From Acidobacteriota bacterium (lineage in GTDB: Bacteria > Acidobacteriota > Thermoanaerobaculia > Gp7-AA8): a stretch of DNA of 64,000 bases. Under the pieces are notes generated by a model. That model was not told the DNA's origin, did not search any database, and saw only the letters and a list, made by a program, of their open reading frames with translations. The DNA lies in contig JAJXWV010000015.1 of NCBI GenBank assembly GCA_021781455.1, positions 1 through 64,000 of the forward strand. The letters are read 5' to 3'. Made by a program: the position numbers and the translations under genes. Below, one piece after another: positions 16,759-26,020 of the stretch. Numbering within the stretch: the stretch's first letter is position 1; the number at the start of each line of letters is the position of its first letter.

Positions 16759-17184
16759 GTGCTGATCCCGAATGGCAACGTGCTGATCGTTGACGACGAC
16801 GACACCCTCCGCCGCCTGCTGACCGAGTACCTGAAGAATCACACGTACGTGAATGTCGACGAAGCGAGGGACGGCGTGGAAGCCCTGCACCGGCTGTCGC
16901 AGAGGCACTACTCCGTGATCGTGCTCGATCTGGTGATGCCGAAGATGAGCGGAACCGACGTCATCGACTCGATGAAGGCGCAGATGACCGATCAATCGCC
17001 CGGGGACCCCGATCGCGCGCCGGCCATCATCGTCATCACGGCTGCGGCGGACGCCGAGATCCCGACCGGGACCCTGGTGCAGCGCTTCAAACTGGTCAGG
17101 GCAGTGTTCCGAAAACCGCTCGACATCGTCGCCCTTGGAGATTCCGTGGCGCACTTTCTTCGCGAAGGCGGTGCTCACGCCTGA
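16759..17184 (+). CDS. Stand-alone response-regulator receiver
   Basis: This 141-residue protein is a single CheY-like receiver domain with no output domain. It has the acidic pocket DDDD (12-15), phospho-acceptor Asp57 in VLDLVMPKMSG, and conserved Lys119 in FRKPLD. The start is GTG 16759; a GTG at 16780 would cut the first strand. No histidine kinase is adjacent, so its partner is unknown. It lies just upstream of the GH57 gene (32 bp) and may be co-transcribed with the glucan cluster. Related single-domain receivers are encoded at 37404 and 55385. Confidence 0.85.
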   Translation: MLIPNGNVLIVDDDDTLRRLLTEYLKNHTYVNVDEARDGVEALHRLSQRHYSVIVLDLVMPKMSGTDVIDSMKAQMTDQSPGDPDRAPAIIVITAAADAEIPTGTLVQRFKLVRAVFRKPLDIVALGDSVAHFLREGGAHA

Positions 17185-17216
17185 ACCCTCGTGCCGACGG
17201 CATCGTTCTTGGTACG

Positions 17217-19646
17217 ATGCCCTTCCTCGCCATGGCCCAGCGTTACATCTGCATCCACGGGCACTTCTATCAGCCGCCACGGGAGAACCCGTGGCTGGAG
17301 GCGGTGGAGACGCAGGATTCCGCGAGCCCCTACCACGACTGGAATCAGAAGATCACCGTCGAGTGCTACAGCCCGAACGCCTCGGCGCGCATCCTGGACG
17401 CCCGAGACCGGATCGTGAAGATCGTCAACAACTACGCCTCGATCAGCTTCAACTTCGGGCCGACACTGCTGAGCTGGCTGCAGACGAGCGCACCCGATAC
17501 GTACGAAGCCGTTCTGGAGGCTGACCGCGCCAGCACCCAGCGCTTCTCCGGCCACGGCTGCGCCATGGCGCAGGTCTACAACCATCTCATCCTGCCGCTG
17601 GCCAACGAGCGCGACAAGAAGACCCAGGTGCATTGGGGCGTTCGCGATTTCGAGTGGCGCTTCGGGAGAAAGCCCGAGGGCATGTGGCTTCCGGAGACCG
17701 CGGTGGACATCGAATCGCTCGAAGCGCTGGCCGCAGCAGGGATCCGCTTCACGATTCTCGAGCCGCACCAGGCAGCGCGATACCGCCCCATCGGCATCAA
17801 GGCCTGGACGGAAGCCAACGGCGGGCTCGACCCCACCCTGCCTTACCGCTGCACGCTCCCGTCCGGACGGGAAATCACCATCTTCTTCTTCGACGGTCCG
17901 ATCTCGCGGGGCGTGGCATTCGAGAACCTGCTGGCCCGCGGTGAGAACTTCGCCAATCGCCTGGTCAGCGCGTTCCACGACAGCCGCACCCACCCTCAGC
18001 TGGTCAACATCGCCACCGACGGCGAGACCTACGGACATCATCACCGTTTCGGCGACATGGCCCTGGCCTACGCGCTCGAGTACATCGAGAGCAACAACCT
18101 GGCGAAGATCACGAATTACGGCGAGTTCCTGTCGATGTTCCCTCCCACCCACGAGGTGGAGATCCATGAGGACACGTCCTGGAGTTGCGTGCACGGGCTC
18201 GAGCGCTGGCGTTCCGACTGCGGCTGCAGCACGGGAGCGGACAGCTCGTGGAATCAGAAGTGGCGCGGTCCGCTGCGCGAGGCGCTGGACTGGCTGCGCG
18301 ACCAGGCGGCCGAGATCTTCGAGCACCACAGCACGGACCTGCTCAACGATCCGTGGAAAGCGCGTGACGACTTCATCGATGTGGTTCTGGACCGCTCCGA
18401 CGAGTCGCTGGACCGCTTCCTCTCCCGCCACGCCGTCCCTGGCGCGAAGGCGGCGGAGGTGCTCAACCTGCTGGAGATGCAGCGCAACGCCATGCTGATG
18501 TTCACCTCGTGCGGGTGGTTCTTCAACGACGTCTCCGGCATCGAAACGGTGCAGGTGCTCACCTACGCCTCCCGAGTGATTCAACTGGCCGAGCGCATCG
18601 ACGGCCGCGTCCTGGAGACGGAGTTCGTCCACCGGCTGTCGAGCGCCCAGAGCAATGTGAGTGAGCGCGGGACGGCCCGCGACATCTACGAGCGAGAGGT
18701 CATCCCCACGCGGCTCGACCTGGCCCGCGTGGCCGCGCACTACGCCGTGGCCTCGCTGTTCGACAACTTCGATGACGAAGCGACGGTGTACTGCTACGGC
18801 GCCGCGCGCAGCGACTTCGACATCTATCGCGCCGGCCGCGCCCGCATGGCCGCCGGGAACGTGACCATCACCTCGGTGATCACGCGCGAGCAGCAGCCGT
18901 TCGACTTCGCGGTCCTGCACCTCGGCGAGACGGAGCTGACCGGCGGCATCCGCGGGCCGCGGCCGTCCGATTACGAGCGCGACAAGCACCTCCTCAGCGA
19001 GACCTTCCAGCCGGGCGGCCTTCCTGCGGTGATCCGTCTTCTCGACCGCGGCTTCTCGGAGATGCCGATCTCCATCCGCTCGCTGTTCCGCGACGAACAG
19101 CGGCGCATCCTGAATCTGCTCTGCAACGCCACGCTGGAAGAAGCGGAGTCGGCATTCCGGCAGCTGCACGAGCGTTACGACCCGCTCATGCGATTCCACG
19201 CCCGGCTCGGCATCCCGCTTCCGAAGGTCCTGCAGACCGCGGCCGAGTTCGACGTCAACATCCAGCTGCGGCGGCTGCTCGAAGGAGAAGACCTTTCGCT
19301 GCCCGAGATCGAGGCACGCCTTCGCGAAGCCCGCGAGGAGAGAGTCACGCTGGATGAGACCACGTTGATGGCGCTCAAGAACGCGATCGACCGCGCCGCC
19401 GACGCATTCAGCGACAGACCCGACGATCTCGACCGGCTCGAGAATTACGAGACCATCGTCTCCATCATCAAGGCCATGCAGCTGCACGTGAACCTTCGCA
19501 AGCCGCAGAACGCGTACTACCGGATGATGGCCACGGTCCGGCCCGCCATCGCTGCCAACGGCGGCAACGGCGCCACCGCTCGATGGCTCGATCTCTTCGA
19601 TTCGCTCGGTGAAAAACTCGCCATCAGTCCGGAGGCACGCAGCTAG
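17217..19646 (+). CDS. Glycoside hydrolase family 57 protein with DUF3536 domain
   Basis: This 809-residue protein has an N-terminal GH57 catalytic domain: the opening strand ICIHGHFYQPPREN (11-24), the motif WLPETAVD with the expected nucleophile Glu160, and TDGETYGHHH with a candidate acid Asp. The rest matches the DUF3536 type. GH57 enzymes act on alpha-glucans (amylases, branching enzymes). The gene is followed by malQ, whose GTG overlaps this stop (TAGTG), so the two are co-translated; the product probably trims or transfers cytoplasmic glucan. The start is ATG 17217; ATG 17232 (MAQRYICIHG) is equally reasonable. The exact reaction is unknown. Confidence 0.85.
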   Translation: MPFLAMAQRYICIHGHFYQPPRENPWLEAVETQDSASPYHDWNQKITVECYSPNASARILDARDRIVKIVNNYASISFNFGPTLLSWLQTSAPDTYEAVLEADRASTQRFSGHGCAMAQVYNHLILPLANERDKKTQVHWGVRDFEWRFGRKPEGMWLPETAVDIESLEALAAAGIRFTILEPHQAARYRPIGIKAWTEANGGLDPTLPYRCTLPSGREITIFFFDGPISRGVAFENLLARGENFANRLVSAFHDSRTHPQLVNIATDGETYGHHHRFGDMALAYALEYIESNNLAKITNYGEFLSMFPPTHEVEIHEDTSWSCVHGLERWRSDCGCSTGADSSWNQKWRGPLREALDWLRDQAAEIFEHHSTDLLNDPWKARDDFIDVVLDRSDESLDRFLSRHAVPGAKAAEVLNLLEMQRNAMLMFTSCGWFFNDVSGIETVQVLTYASRVIQLAERIDGRVLETEFVHRLSSAQSNVSERGTARDIYEREVIPTRLDLARVAAHYAVASLFDNFDDEATVYCYGAARSDFDIYRAGRARMAAGNVTITSVITREQQPFDFAVLHLGETELTGGIRGPRPSDYERDKHLLSETFQPGGLPAVIRLLDRGFSEMPISIRSLFRDEQRRILNLLCNATLEEAESAFRQLHERYDPLMRFHARLGIPLPKVLQTAAEFDVNIQLRRLLEGEDLSLPEIEARLREAREERVTLDETTLMALKNAIDRAADAFSDRPDDLDRLENYETIVSIIKAMQLHVNLRKPQNAYYRMMATVRPAIAANGGNGATARWLDLFDSLGEKLAISPEARS

Positions 19647-21157
19647 TGGCTCACTCGTCCGAGCCGGCTGCACACACGATCTCCCGTGCCGCCGGTGTCC
19701 TGCTGCACCCGACCTCACTCCCCGGCCGTTACGGGGTCGGCGACCTCGGCGACGAGCTCATCGCCTTTCTCGACTGGGCGGCCAGCGCGGGAATGAAGGT
19801 CTGGCAGCTTCTCCCGCTCAATCCGCCCGGCTACGGTTTCTCACCGTACGGCTGCCTCTCGTCGTACGCCGGCAATTACATGCTCATCTCGCCCCAGCGG
19901 CTGTTGCAGGACGAGCTGCTGCCCGATCACGCACTCGACGATGTGCCGGCGTTTGACGACGTCTATGCCGATTTCGACGAGATCAAGAAATTGAAGAGCC
20001 GGCTCCTGCGCCAGTCGTTCGCACACTTCAACGAGAACGGCCGCGCCGAGCAGAAGAACGCCCTGAGGCGCTTCGAGCGCGACAACGCCTGGCTTCACGA
20101 CTGGGCTCTTTACGCCGCCCTCAAGTACAGCCAGAACCACCGCGAGTGGGCTTCGTGGCCGCGTGGCGTGGCCGTGCGCGATCCCGAGGCCCTCGCCGCA
20201 GCCTCGCGCGATCTGGCCGCGGAGATCAGCTTTCGCAAATACGTCCAGTGGGTGTTCTTCTCGCAATGGGCCGCCGTCCGTCAGGCCGCCGACGCGCGCG
20301 GCATCGACATCATGGGCGACGTCCCCATCTACGTCGCCTGGGACAGCGCGGACGTATGGGCCAATCGCGATCTCTTCCAGCTCGACGACAGCGGCAAGCC
20401 GACCGTCGTCGCCGGCGTTCCGCCCGATTACTTCAGCAGCACGGGCCAGCGATGGGGGAATCCCCTCTACCGATGGGACGTGATGCGCGAGACGAACTAC
20501 CGCTGGTGGGTGTCGCGCATCCGCGCCAATCTCCGCTTCGCCGACATCATCCGGCTCGATCACTTCCGCGGCTTCGCCTCGTACTGGGAGATACCAGCCG
20601 ACGAGCCCACGGCGGTGCACGGCCGCTGGATGCCGGGGCCCGGCAAGGCTCTCTTCGACGCCATCCGCAGCGCCGTTGGTGAGGTCAAGTTCGTCGCCGA
20701 AGACCTCGGCTTCATCACCGCCGAGGTGCACGACCTGCGCGAAGCCGTCGAGGTGCCGGGGATGAAGATCCTGCAGTTCGGCTTCTCCCACGTCGACTCG
20801 CCGCACCTGCCTCATCGCTACGACCCGCACACGGTGGTCTACACGGGCACGCACGACAACGACACGGCGCGCGGCTGGTACGACCACGCCACGCACGAGG
20901 AGCGCGACCTGGCCCGCGAATACCTCGGGTGTGAGGCCGAGAACATCGCCTGGGCCATGATCCGCGCGGCGTACACCTCGGTCGCCGAAACGGCCATCGT
21001 GCCGATGCAGGACATCCTCGGCCTGGACAGCGAGGCGCGGATGAACCGTCCCGGCGACAAGCACGGCAACTGGAGCTGGCGCATGCAGGCCGGCGCGCTC
21101 ACCAGCGTCGCTGCCGAACGCCTTCACAAGCTGGCCGAGGTGACGGGCAGGTTGTGA
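19646..21157 (+). CDS. malQ: 4-alpha-glucanotransferase (amylomaltase, GH77)
   Basis: This 503-residue enzyme disproportionates alpha-1,4-glucans, transferring maltodextrin units and releasing glucose. It has the GH77 landmarks: LPLNPPGYGFSPYG (57-70), the nucleophile in IIRLDHFRGF (Asp305), the acid/base in FVAEDLG (Glu352), and THDNDT (third Asp). The length fits bacterial MalQ without extra domains. The start is GTG 19646, overlapping the upstream TAG by one base. It converges with treY, whose stop lies 5 bp away, so no terminator separates them. It supplies or reshapes linear glucan for the neighbouring trehalose and branching enzymes. Confidence 0.95.
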   Translation: MAHSSEPAAHTISRAAGVLLHPTSLPGRYGVGDLGDELIAFLDWAASAGMKVWQLLPLNPPGYGFSPYGCLSSYAGNYMLISPQRLLQDELLPDHALDDVPAFDDVYADFDEIKKLKSRLLRQSFAHFNENGRAEQKNALRRFERDNAWLHDWALYAALKYSQNHREWASWPRGVAVRDPEALAAASRDLAAEISFRKYVQWVFFSQWAAVRQAADARGIDIMGDVPIYVAWDSADVWANRDLFQLDDSGKPTVVAGVPPDYFSSTGQRWGNPLYRWDVMRETNYRWWVSRIRANLRFADIIRLDHFRGFASYWEIPADEPTAVHGRWMPGPGKALFDAIRSAVGEVKFVAEDLGFITAEVHDLREAVEVPGMKILQFGFSHVDSPHLPHRYDPHTVVYTGTHDNDTARGWYDHATHEERDLAREYLGCEAENIAWAMIRAAYTSVAETAIVPMQDILGLDSEARMNRPGDKHGNWSWRMQAGALTSVAAERLHKLAEVTGRL

Positions 21158-21162
21158 CCCCT

Positions 21163-23934
21163 TTATGTCCGTTCCAGCACCGCCACCGGAAACGTGGCGA
21201 AGACGTCGCGGAGGCGCAGCACGGCGCCGGAGACGGTTTCGCCGGTGAAGGCGTTGCGCCACGAGCCGGACACCTCGAGCGAGCGGTCGCCCCAAAGGTC
21301 GCCGACCGGCGCCTGTGACGGTTCGACGAGCTTGGTCAGCAGCCGCGGGACAGCGACCACAATCGAGTCGCCGCGCATGAACGCGCATACGTTCGGCGAC
21401 GACTGCAGGGCGCGATAGCCGCCGCGCATGAAAAGCTCCGCGTTGCGCGCCCTCACCTCCAGCGACTTCCACGACACGAACATCTTCACCCGTCCGTCGA
21501 ACCAGCGCCGGAGCATGGTGGTGCGATCGAGCGCCCCGCGGAGCTCGCCGCTCTTCAGCTTCTTCAGCATCGAGATGCGCGCCTCGTAGTCGACCGGCCG
21601 GCGGTTGTCGGGGTCGACGAGGCTGAAGTCCCACAGCTCGGTGCCCTGGTAGAAGTCAGGCACGCCGGGCGCCGTCATCTTCAGGACCAGCTGGGCGATG
21701 CTGTTGAGAAAACCGTAGAACGAGATCCGGCGGTGGAACTCGTCGAAGGAAGCGATGAAGTCTGCGTTCACCAGAATGCGCTCTGCGAAGCCGAGGAGGG
21801 CCTGCTCGTACTCGATGTCCGGCGCGATCCAGCTCGTGTTCGTCTTGGCCTCGCGCGCGGCCTTCTCCAGATAGGCCTTGAAGCGCTCCGCGACCGTGCT
21901 CTGCTTTTCTGCATCGACCGGCCACATGCCCAGCAGGTTCTGATAGATGAGAAGCTCGACGTTCCGGTCGGGCACGCCGTCGACGCGCAGACGCTCGTTC
22001 ATCGCCGACCAGCGGCTCACCTCGGCGGCCCACTCCTGCGGCAGTTCCGAAAGAACGTTGATCCTGGCCCGCGCGTCCTCGCTTCGCTTCGTGTCGTGGG
22101 TGGAGCTGGCGTTCAGCGTGTCCGGCCAGTCGTTGACGATGTGCTCGTTGCGGCGGTGGAACTCGTCGAGGCCGTCGAAGTCGTAGCGGCCGGGCTCGCC
22201 GCCCACTTCGTTGAGGGAGACCAGCTGGTTGTCGTTGTAGAAGGCCGTGTCCTCAACGCCCTTGGCCATCACGCGACCCGTGAACTGCTGCCAGCGCATC
22301 ACCAGCGACAGCCAGCCGTCGCGCTGCTCGGCCGCGTACGCCGGCAGCTCGAGGCAGAGCCTGCGGCCGAGGAACGAGAACAGACGGTCGTCGAGCGAGG
22401 AGCCGGAGCGGCGGCGGGCGTACTCGACTGCCTCGCCGATCGATCGCCGGTCCTGGTCGCTGAGCTCGAAATCGCGGATGTAGGTCCTGTAGACGCGCAG
22501 GCAGGCGGTGATCTCGGTCAGCGCCGCCAGCAGCTCGCTCGGCGGAAAGTCGCGGGCGTTGCGGTCCAGCATGGCCAGCGCCGAGAGCTGTTTGCCCAGA
22601 CCACGCATCTCGCCGGAGAACAGCTCGGCGATGATCTGCTTCTTCTTCTCGTAGGCGATGTCGAGGAACGAACGCGTGATGCCGGTGAAGTGGCGATAGA
22701 ACTCGGTCAGCTGGCGCAGCCCTCCGCTGTCGACGAAGACGTCGTTCACGGCCGTGAGAAAGTCGTAGCCGGTCGTTCCGCTGACTGGAAACTCCTTCGG
22801 CAAGTGCTCGTCATGCGCCAGGATCTTCTCGACGACGATGTAGAACGACAGGCGGGAGGCGGGAGTCGATTCTTTCGAAGGGGTCGCCGTGTCCTGACCT
22901 CCATTTGCCCGCCCACCCTCGTTGAGCCGCAGCTGCAGCTTCTTCATGTGGCCGATGGGGTCGAAGAGGCCATCGATGTGATCGATGCGCAGCCCGGTCA
23001 CTTTCCCTTCTGCGATCAGCTCGAGCGTGCGGTGGTTGCGGGCCTCAAAGACCTCGGGATTCTCGACGCGCACGCCGACCAGATCCGTCACGTCGAAGAA
23101 GCGGCGGTAGTTGATCTTCTCGCTGGCAATGCGCCAGTAGGCCAGCCGGTACCACTGCGCGTCGAGGAGCGCGTCGAGAGCGTTGAAGCTCTCCGCGTCG
23201 CCGGGCCGGCCGTTGAACCGTTCGATGGATCGATGCAGCGCTTCCCGGAACTGCTCGTCCTGTTCGTAGATCCGCCAGACGGTTTCCTTGAGGAACTTGC
23301 TGTTCGGGACCACGGCTTCGCCTTCGACGAGCTCACGCAGCTCGATGGCCACGCCTTCGGTCGGAAGCGAATCGACGCATTCACGGAGCACGATTCGATA
23401 CGACTCCGGGGCGAGCGGCAGGCGATGCTCGTAGTACTGGAAGAAAAACCCGTCGCGATCGAAGCCCAGCCGGATCTCCTGCGCCTCGACCGCTTCGCCG
23501 TACGGCCGCCCGAGGATCGGAAGCAGCACTTTCGTGACGGTCGTCCCCTGGGCCGTGACCGGGCTCCAGTCGATGTCGAAGTAGTGCAGATAGCGCGAGT
23601 GCTGCCCGTTTTCGAGAACGCTCATCCACCAGGCGTTCTCGGGACTGGCGGCCATGTGGTTCGGGACGATGTCCAGAAGCAATCCCAGAGAGTGCCGTTC
23701 CAGCTCGTCGTGGAGGGTGTTGAAGTCCTCTTCGGTGCCGAGCTCCGGATTGAGGGCGGCGGCGTCGACGACGTCGTAGCCGTGCGGGCTCCCGCTGCGG
23801 GCGCGCAGGATCGGCGAGGCGTAGACGTCGCTGATTCCGAGATCGGCCAGGTACCCGGCGATCCTGGTGGCATCGGCGAACGTGAAGCCGGCATTGAACT
23901 GCAGGCGATACGTGGAGCGCGGAACGCGGAACAC
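21163..23934 (-). CDS. treY: Malto-oligosyltrehalose synthase
   Basis: This roughly 923-residue GH13 enzyme isomerises the reducing-end linkage of maltodextrin from alpha-1,4 to alpha-1,1, forming maltooligosyl-trehalose. It starts in family register at VFRVPRSTYRLQF and shows DIVPNHMA, GLRIDHIDGLFDP (nucleophile Asp near 318), YIVVEKIL (acid/base Glu) and ASSTHDTKRSED. I chose GTG 23934; the same frame is open to 24027 but that part is repeat sequence (PLSPPQRGAG). It lies downstream of treZ on the same strand, with 226 bp of repeats between, and the two act consecutively. Confidence 0.95.
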   Translation of the reverse strand: MFRVPRSTYRLQFNAGFTFADATRIAGYLADLGISDVYASPILRARSGSPHGYDVVDAAALNPELGTEEDFNTLHDELERHSLGLLLDIVPNHMAASPENAWWMSVLENGQHSRYLHYFDIDWSPVTAQGTTVTKVLLPILGRPYGEAVEAQEIRLGFDRDGFFFQYYEHRLPLAPESYRIVLRECVDSLPTEGVAIELRELVEGEAVVPNSKFLKETVWRIYEQDEQFREALHRSIERFNGRPGDAESFNALDALLDAQWYRLAYWRIASEKINYRRFFDVTDLVGVRVENPEVFEARNHRTLELIAEGKVTGLRIDHIDGLFDPIGHMKKLQLRLNEGGRANGGQDTATPSKESTPASRLSFYIVVEKILAHDEHLPKEFPVSGTTGYDFLTAVNDVFVDSGGLRQLTEFYRHFTGITRSFLDIAYEKKKQIIAELFSGEMRGLGKQLSALAMLDRNARDFPPSELLAALTEITACLRVYRTYIRDFELSDQDRRSIGEAVEYARRRSGSSLDDRLFSFLGRRLCLELPAYAAEQRDGWLSLVMRWQQFTGRVMAKGVEDTAFYNDNQLVSLNEVGGEPGRYDFDGLDEFHRRNEHIVNDWPDTLNASSTHDTKRSEDARARINVLSELPQEWAAEVSRWSAMNERLRVDGVPDRNVELLIYQNLLGMWPVDAEKQSTVAERFKAYLEKAAREAKTNTSWIAPDIEYEQALLGFAERILVNADFIASFDEFHRRISFYGFLNSIAQLVLKMTAPGVPDFYQGTELWDFSLVDPDNRRPVDYEARISMLKKLKSGELRGALDRTTMLRRWFDGRVKMFVSWKSLEVRARNAELFMRGGYRALQSSPNVCAFMRGDSIVVAVPRLLTKLVEPSQAPVGDLWGDRSLEVSGSWRNAFTGETVSGAVLRLRDVFATFPVAVLERT

Positions 23935-23969
23935 CGGATGGGGTCGTCTGCAGGATTCGTGCGTGAAGG

Positions 23970-24151
23970 GCGGCCCCCACCCGCGTTCGGCACCCGCTCC
24001 CCTCTGCGGCGGGGAGAGGGGCAACAAATTCGCATCCTCGCGGAAAACGCCTGTCGTTCTTGCGGAAAACGTTCCTCGTTCTTGCGAAGCACGTCAGTCG
24101 TTGTCCTTCTCCCCGCGCCAGCGGGGAGAAGGTGGCCGAAGGCCGGATGAG
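23970..24151. repeat. Family S half-elements and 22-bp tandem repeat
   Basis: Two half-units of family S face each other: hairpin CCCCTCTGCGGCGGGGAGAGG (near 23999-24021) with a left segment related to GTGCCGAAGGCGG, and hairpin CCTTCTCCCCGC/GCGGGGAGAAGG (24105-24132) followed by GCCGAAGG and GATGAGGGGTC. Between them are three 22-bp tandem units at 24037-24058, 24059-24080 and 24081-24102, each of the form CTYGCGRARMACG...TCGTT, drifting in sequence. The region separates treZ and treY. Confidence 0.75.
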
Positions 24152-24160
24152 GGGTCGTGA

Positions 24161-26020
24161 TTACGTCCCGAAAACCGCAAAGGTCTCGGGCGGCAGGGTG
24201 ATCTCGCCTTGTTCGATTGCCGCGGCGCTGTCGATGAGTGCCTTCCATGTGGCCTGGAACGGCAGTGGCACCCTGGCACTCTCGGCCGAGAAATTGAAGG
24301 CGATCAACACTTCATCGCTGCCGTTCCAGCGACGGACGAAGAGCAGACGGCGCTGCTCATCCGCGCGCGTCTCCAAGGTCGCCAGGTCGAGGTTGCGCAG
24401 AGCGGGCCGCTCGCGGCGCAGCCGCAGGAGCTGGCAATACAGCTCGCGCACGGCGGCGTGCTCCTCCGTGCCGACCAGGTGCCACTGCAGCTTCGATCGC
24501 AGGAACGTTTCCTCGTCATGCGGATCGGGCGGCTCGCCGTGCCAGTCGAAGTCGTCAAACTCCTCGCGCCGGCCCTTGCGCACCGCCTCGATCAGATGCT
24601 CGTCCGAGTGCGAGGTGAAGTACTGGAAGGGCGCTCGTTCGCCGTACTCCTCGCCCATGAACAGCATCGGAAGGAACGGCGAGAGGACCATCGCGGCTGC
24701 GGCGATCTTCACCTTCTCCGGGGAAACGAGCGCCGCCAGCCGCTCGCCTGACATGCGATTGCCGACCTGATCGTGATTCTGCGTGCAGACGACGAACTTC
24801 CGGCCGTCGGTGGTCTTCGGCCTCAGTCCGTACTTTCGGCCGCGATAGGTCGAGTGCTGGCCGACGAACGAATACCCGCACTCGAGAACCCGCGCCAGGT
24901 CGCCGACGCGGCCGTATCCCTGGTAGTAGCCAGCCCGTTCGCCGGTGAGGAGCGCGTGCAGCGAGTGGTGGAAGTCGTCGCTCCACTGCGAGTCGAAGCC
25001 GAGGCCGAGGTCTTCGCGCGGGGTGATGACGCGGGGATCGTTGAGATCGCTCTCGGCAATCGTATGGATGGCGCGACCCAGCACGCGCGCTCGTTCACGC
25101 ACCGCCGTGGTCAGGTCCTGAAGGAACGGCTCGGCGGAGTGGTCGACGACGGCGTGAGCGGCGTCGACCCGCAGGGCGTCGACATGAAACTCGTCGACCC
25201 ACTGCAGCGCGTTGTGGATGAAGAACCAGCGCACGTCGTCGCTGTGCGGCCCGTCGAAGTTGAGCGCCAGGCCCCACGGCGTCTTGTAACGGTCGGTGAA
25301 GTAGGGCGCGTACTGGGAGAGGTAGTTCCCTTCCGGCCCGAGGTGGTTGTAGACGACGTCGAGGGCGATGGCCAGGCCGCGCTGATGACAGGCGTCGACC
25401 AGGCGTTTGAGGCCCAGCGGACCGCCGTACGAGTTCTGGGCCGCGCCGACGTACGCGCCGTCGTAACCCCAGTTGCGCGTCCCCGGAAATTGCCCGATCG
25501 GCAGCAGCTCGATGGCCGTGATCCCGAGGTCCCGCAGCGCATCGAGATGCGAGATCACGCCGTCGAACGTTCCTTCCGCGCTGAACGTCCCCACGTGCAA
25601 TTCGTAGATCACCAGCTCGCCGAGCTCGACGCCGTGCCAGCCGCGGTCATGCCACTCGAACTCCTGCGAAATGACCTCGCTCGGCCCGTGCACTCCCTCC
25701 GGCTGATGGCGCGAGGCCGGATCGGGGCGGTCGGTGCCTTCGACGGCAAAGAAGTAGCGCGTTCCGGCGCCGCAGCCGTCGACTGCGGTCTCGAAGTATC
25801 CGGCGGCGCTCCTGGCCATGGCGACGCGCCGCTCCGCGGGCGCCACGACGTGCAGCTCGAGGCGCTCCCGATGCGGCGCCCAGACGCGGAACTGGCATCG
25901 GTTCGACGCCGTGAGATGCGCGCCCAGCGCAAGCCGCGGCGCGGCCGGCATGTGCTCGTCGCTCGCCGGCGGCATGGTTTCGCGGAACGGCCCTTCGCCG
26001 CCGCGGACCTGTTCCGACAT
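24161..26020 (-). CDS. treZ: Malto-oligosyltrehalose trehalohydrolase
   Basis: This 619-residue GH13 enzyme cuts free trehalose from maltooligosyl-trehalose made by TreY. An N-terminal beta-sandwich (CQFRVWAPHRERLELH, 42-57) precedes the barrel: VVYNHLGPEGNY, nucleophile Asp286 in VDALRVDAAHA, acid/base Glu323 in TIAESDLND, and TQNHDQVGNR. The ATG at 26020 overlaps the glgB stop by one base (TGATG), so it is translationally coupled to branching enzyme. A short non-conserved leader of about 25 residues precedes the fold; an internal Met near residue 16 or 24 could also be used. Confidence 0.95.
   Translation of the reverse strand: MSEQVRGGEGPFRETMPPASDEHMPAAPRLALGAHLTASNRCQFRVWAPHRERLELHVVAPAERRVAMARSAAGYFETAVDGCGAGTRYFFAVEGTDRPDPASRHQPEGVHGPSEVISQEFEWHDRGWHGVELGELVIYELHVGTFSAEGTFDGVISHLDALRDLGITAIELLPIGQFPGTRNWGYDGAYVGAAQNSYGGPLGLKRLVDACHQRGLAIALDVVYNHLGPEGNYLSQYAPYFTDRYKTPWGLALNFDGPHSDDVRWFFIHNALQWVDEFHVDALRVDAAHAVVDHSAEPFLQDLTTAVRERARVLGRAIHTIAESDLNDPRVITPREDLGLGFDSQWSDDFHHSLHALLTGERAGYYQGYGRVGDLARVLECGYSFVGQHSTYRGRKYGLRPKTTDGRKFVVCTQNHDQVGNRMSGERLAALVSPEKVKIAAAAMVLSPFLPMLFMGEEYGERAPFQYFTSHSDEHLIEAVRKGRREEFDDFDWHGEPPDPHDEETFLRSKLQWHLVGTEEHAAVRELYCQLLRLRRERPALRNLDLATLETRADEQRRLLFVRRWNGSDEVLIAFNFSAESARVPLPFQATWKALIDSAAAIEQGEITLPPETFAVFGT

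Noticed and set aside
21733..24150. An 805-codon open frame on the plus strand
   Set aside because: It is antisense to treY, which has all GH13 motifs in frame. It reads no domain.
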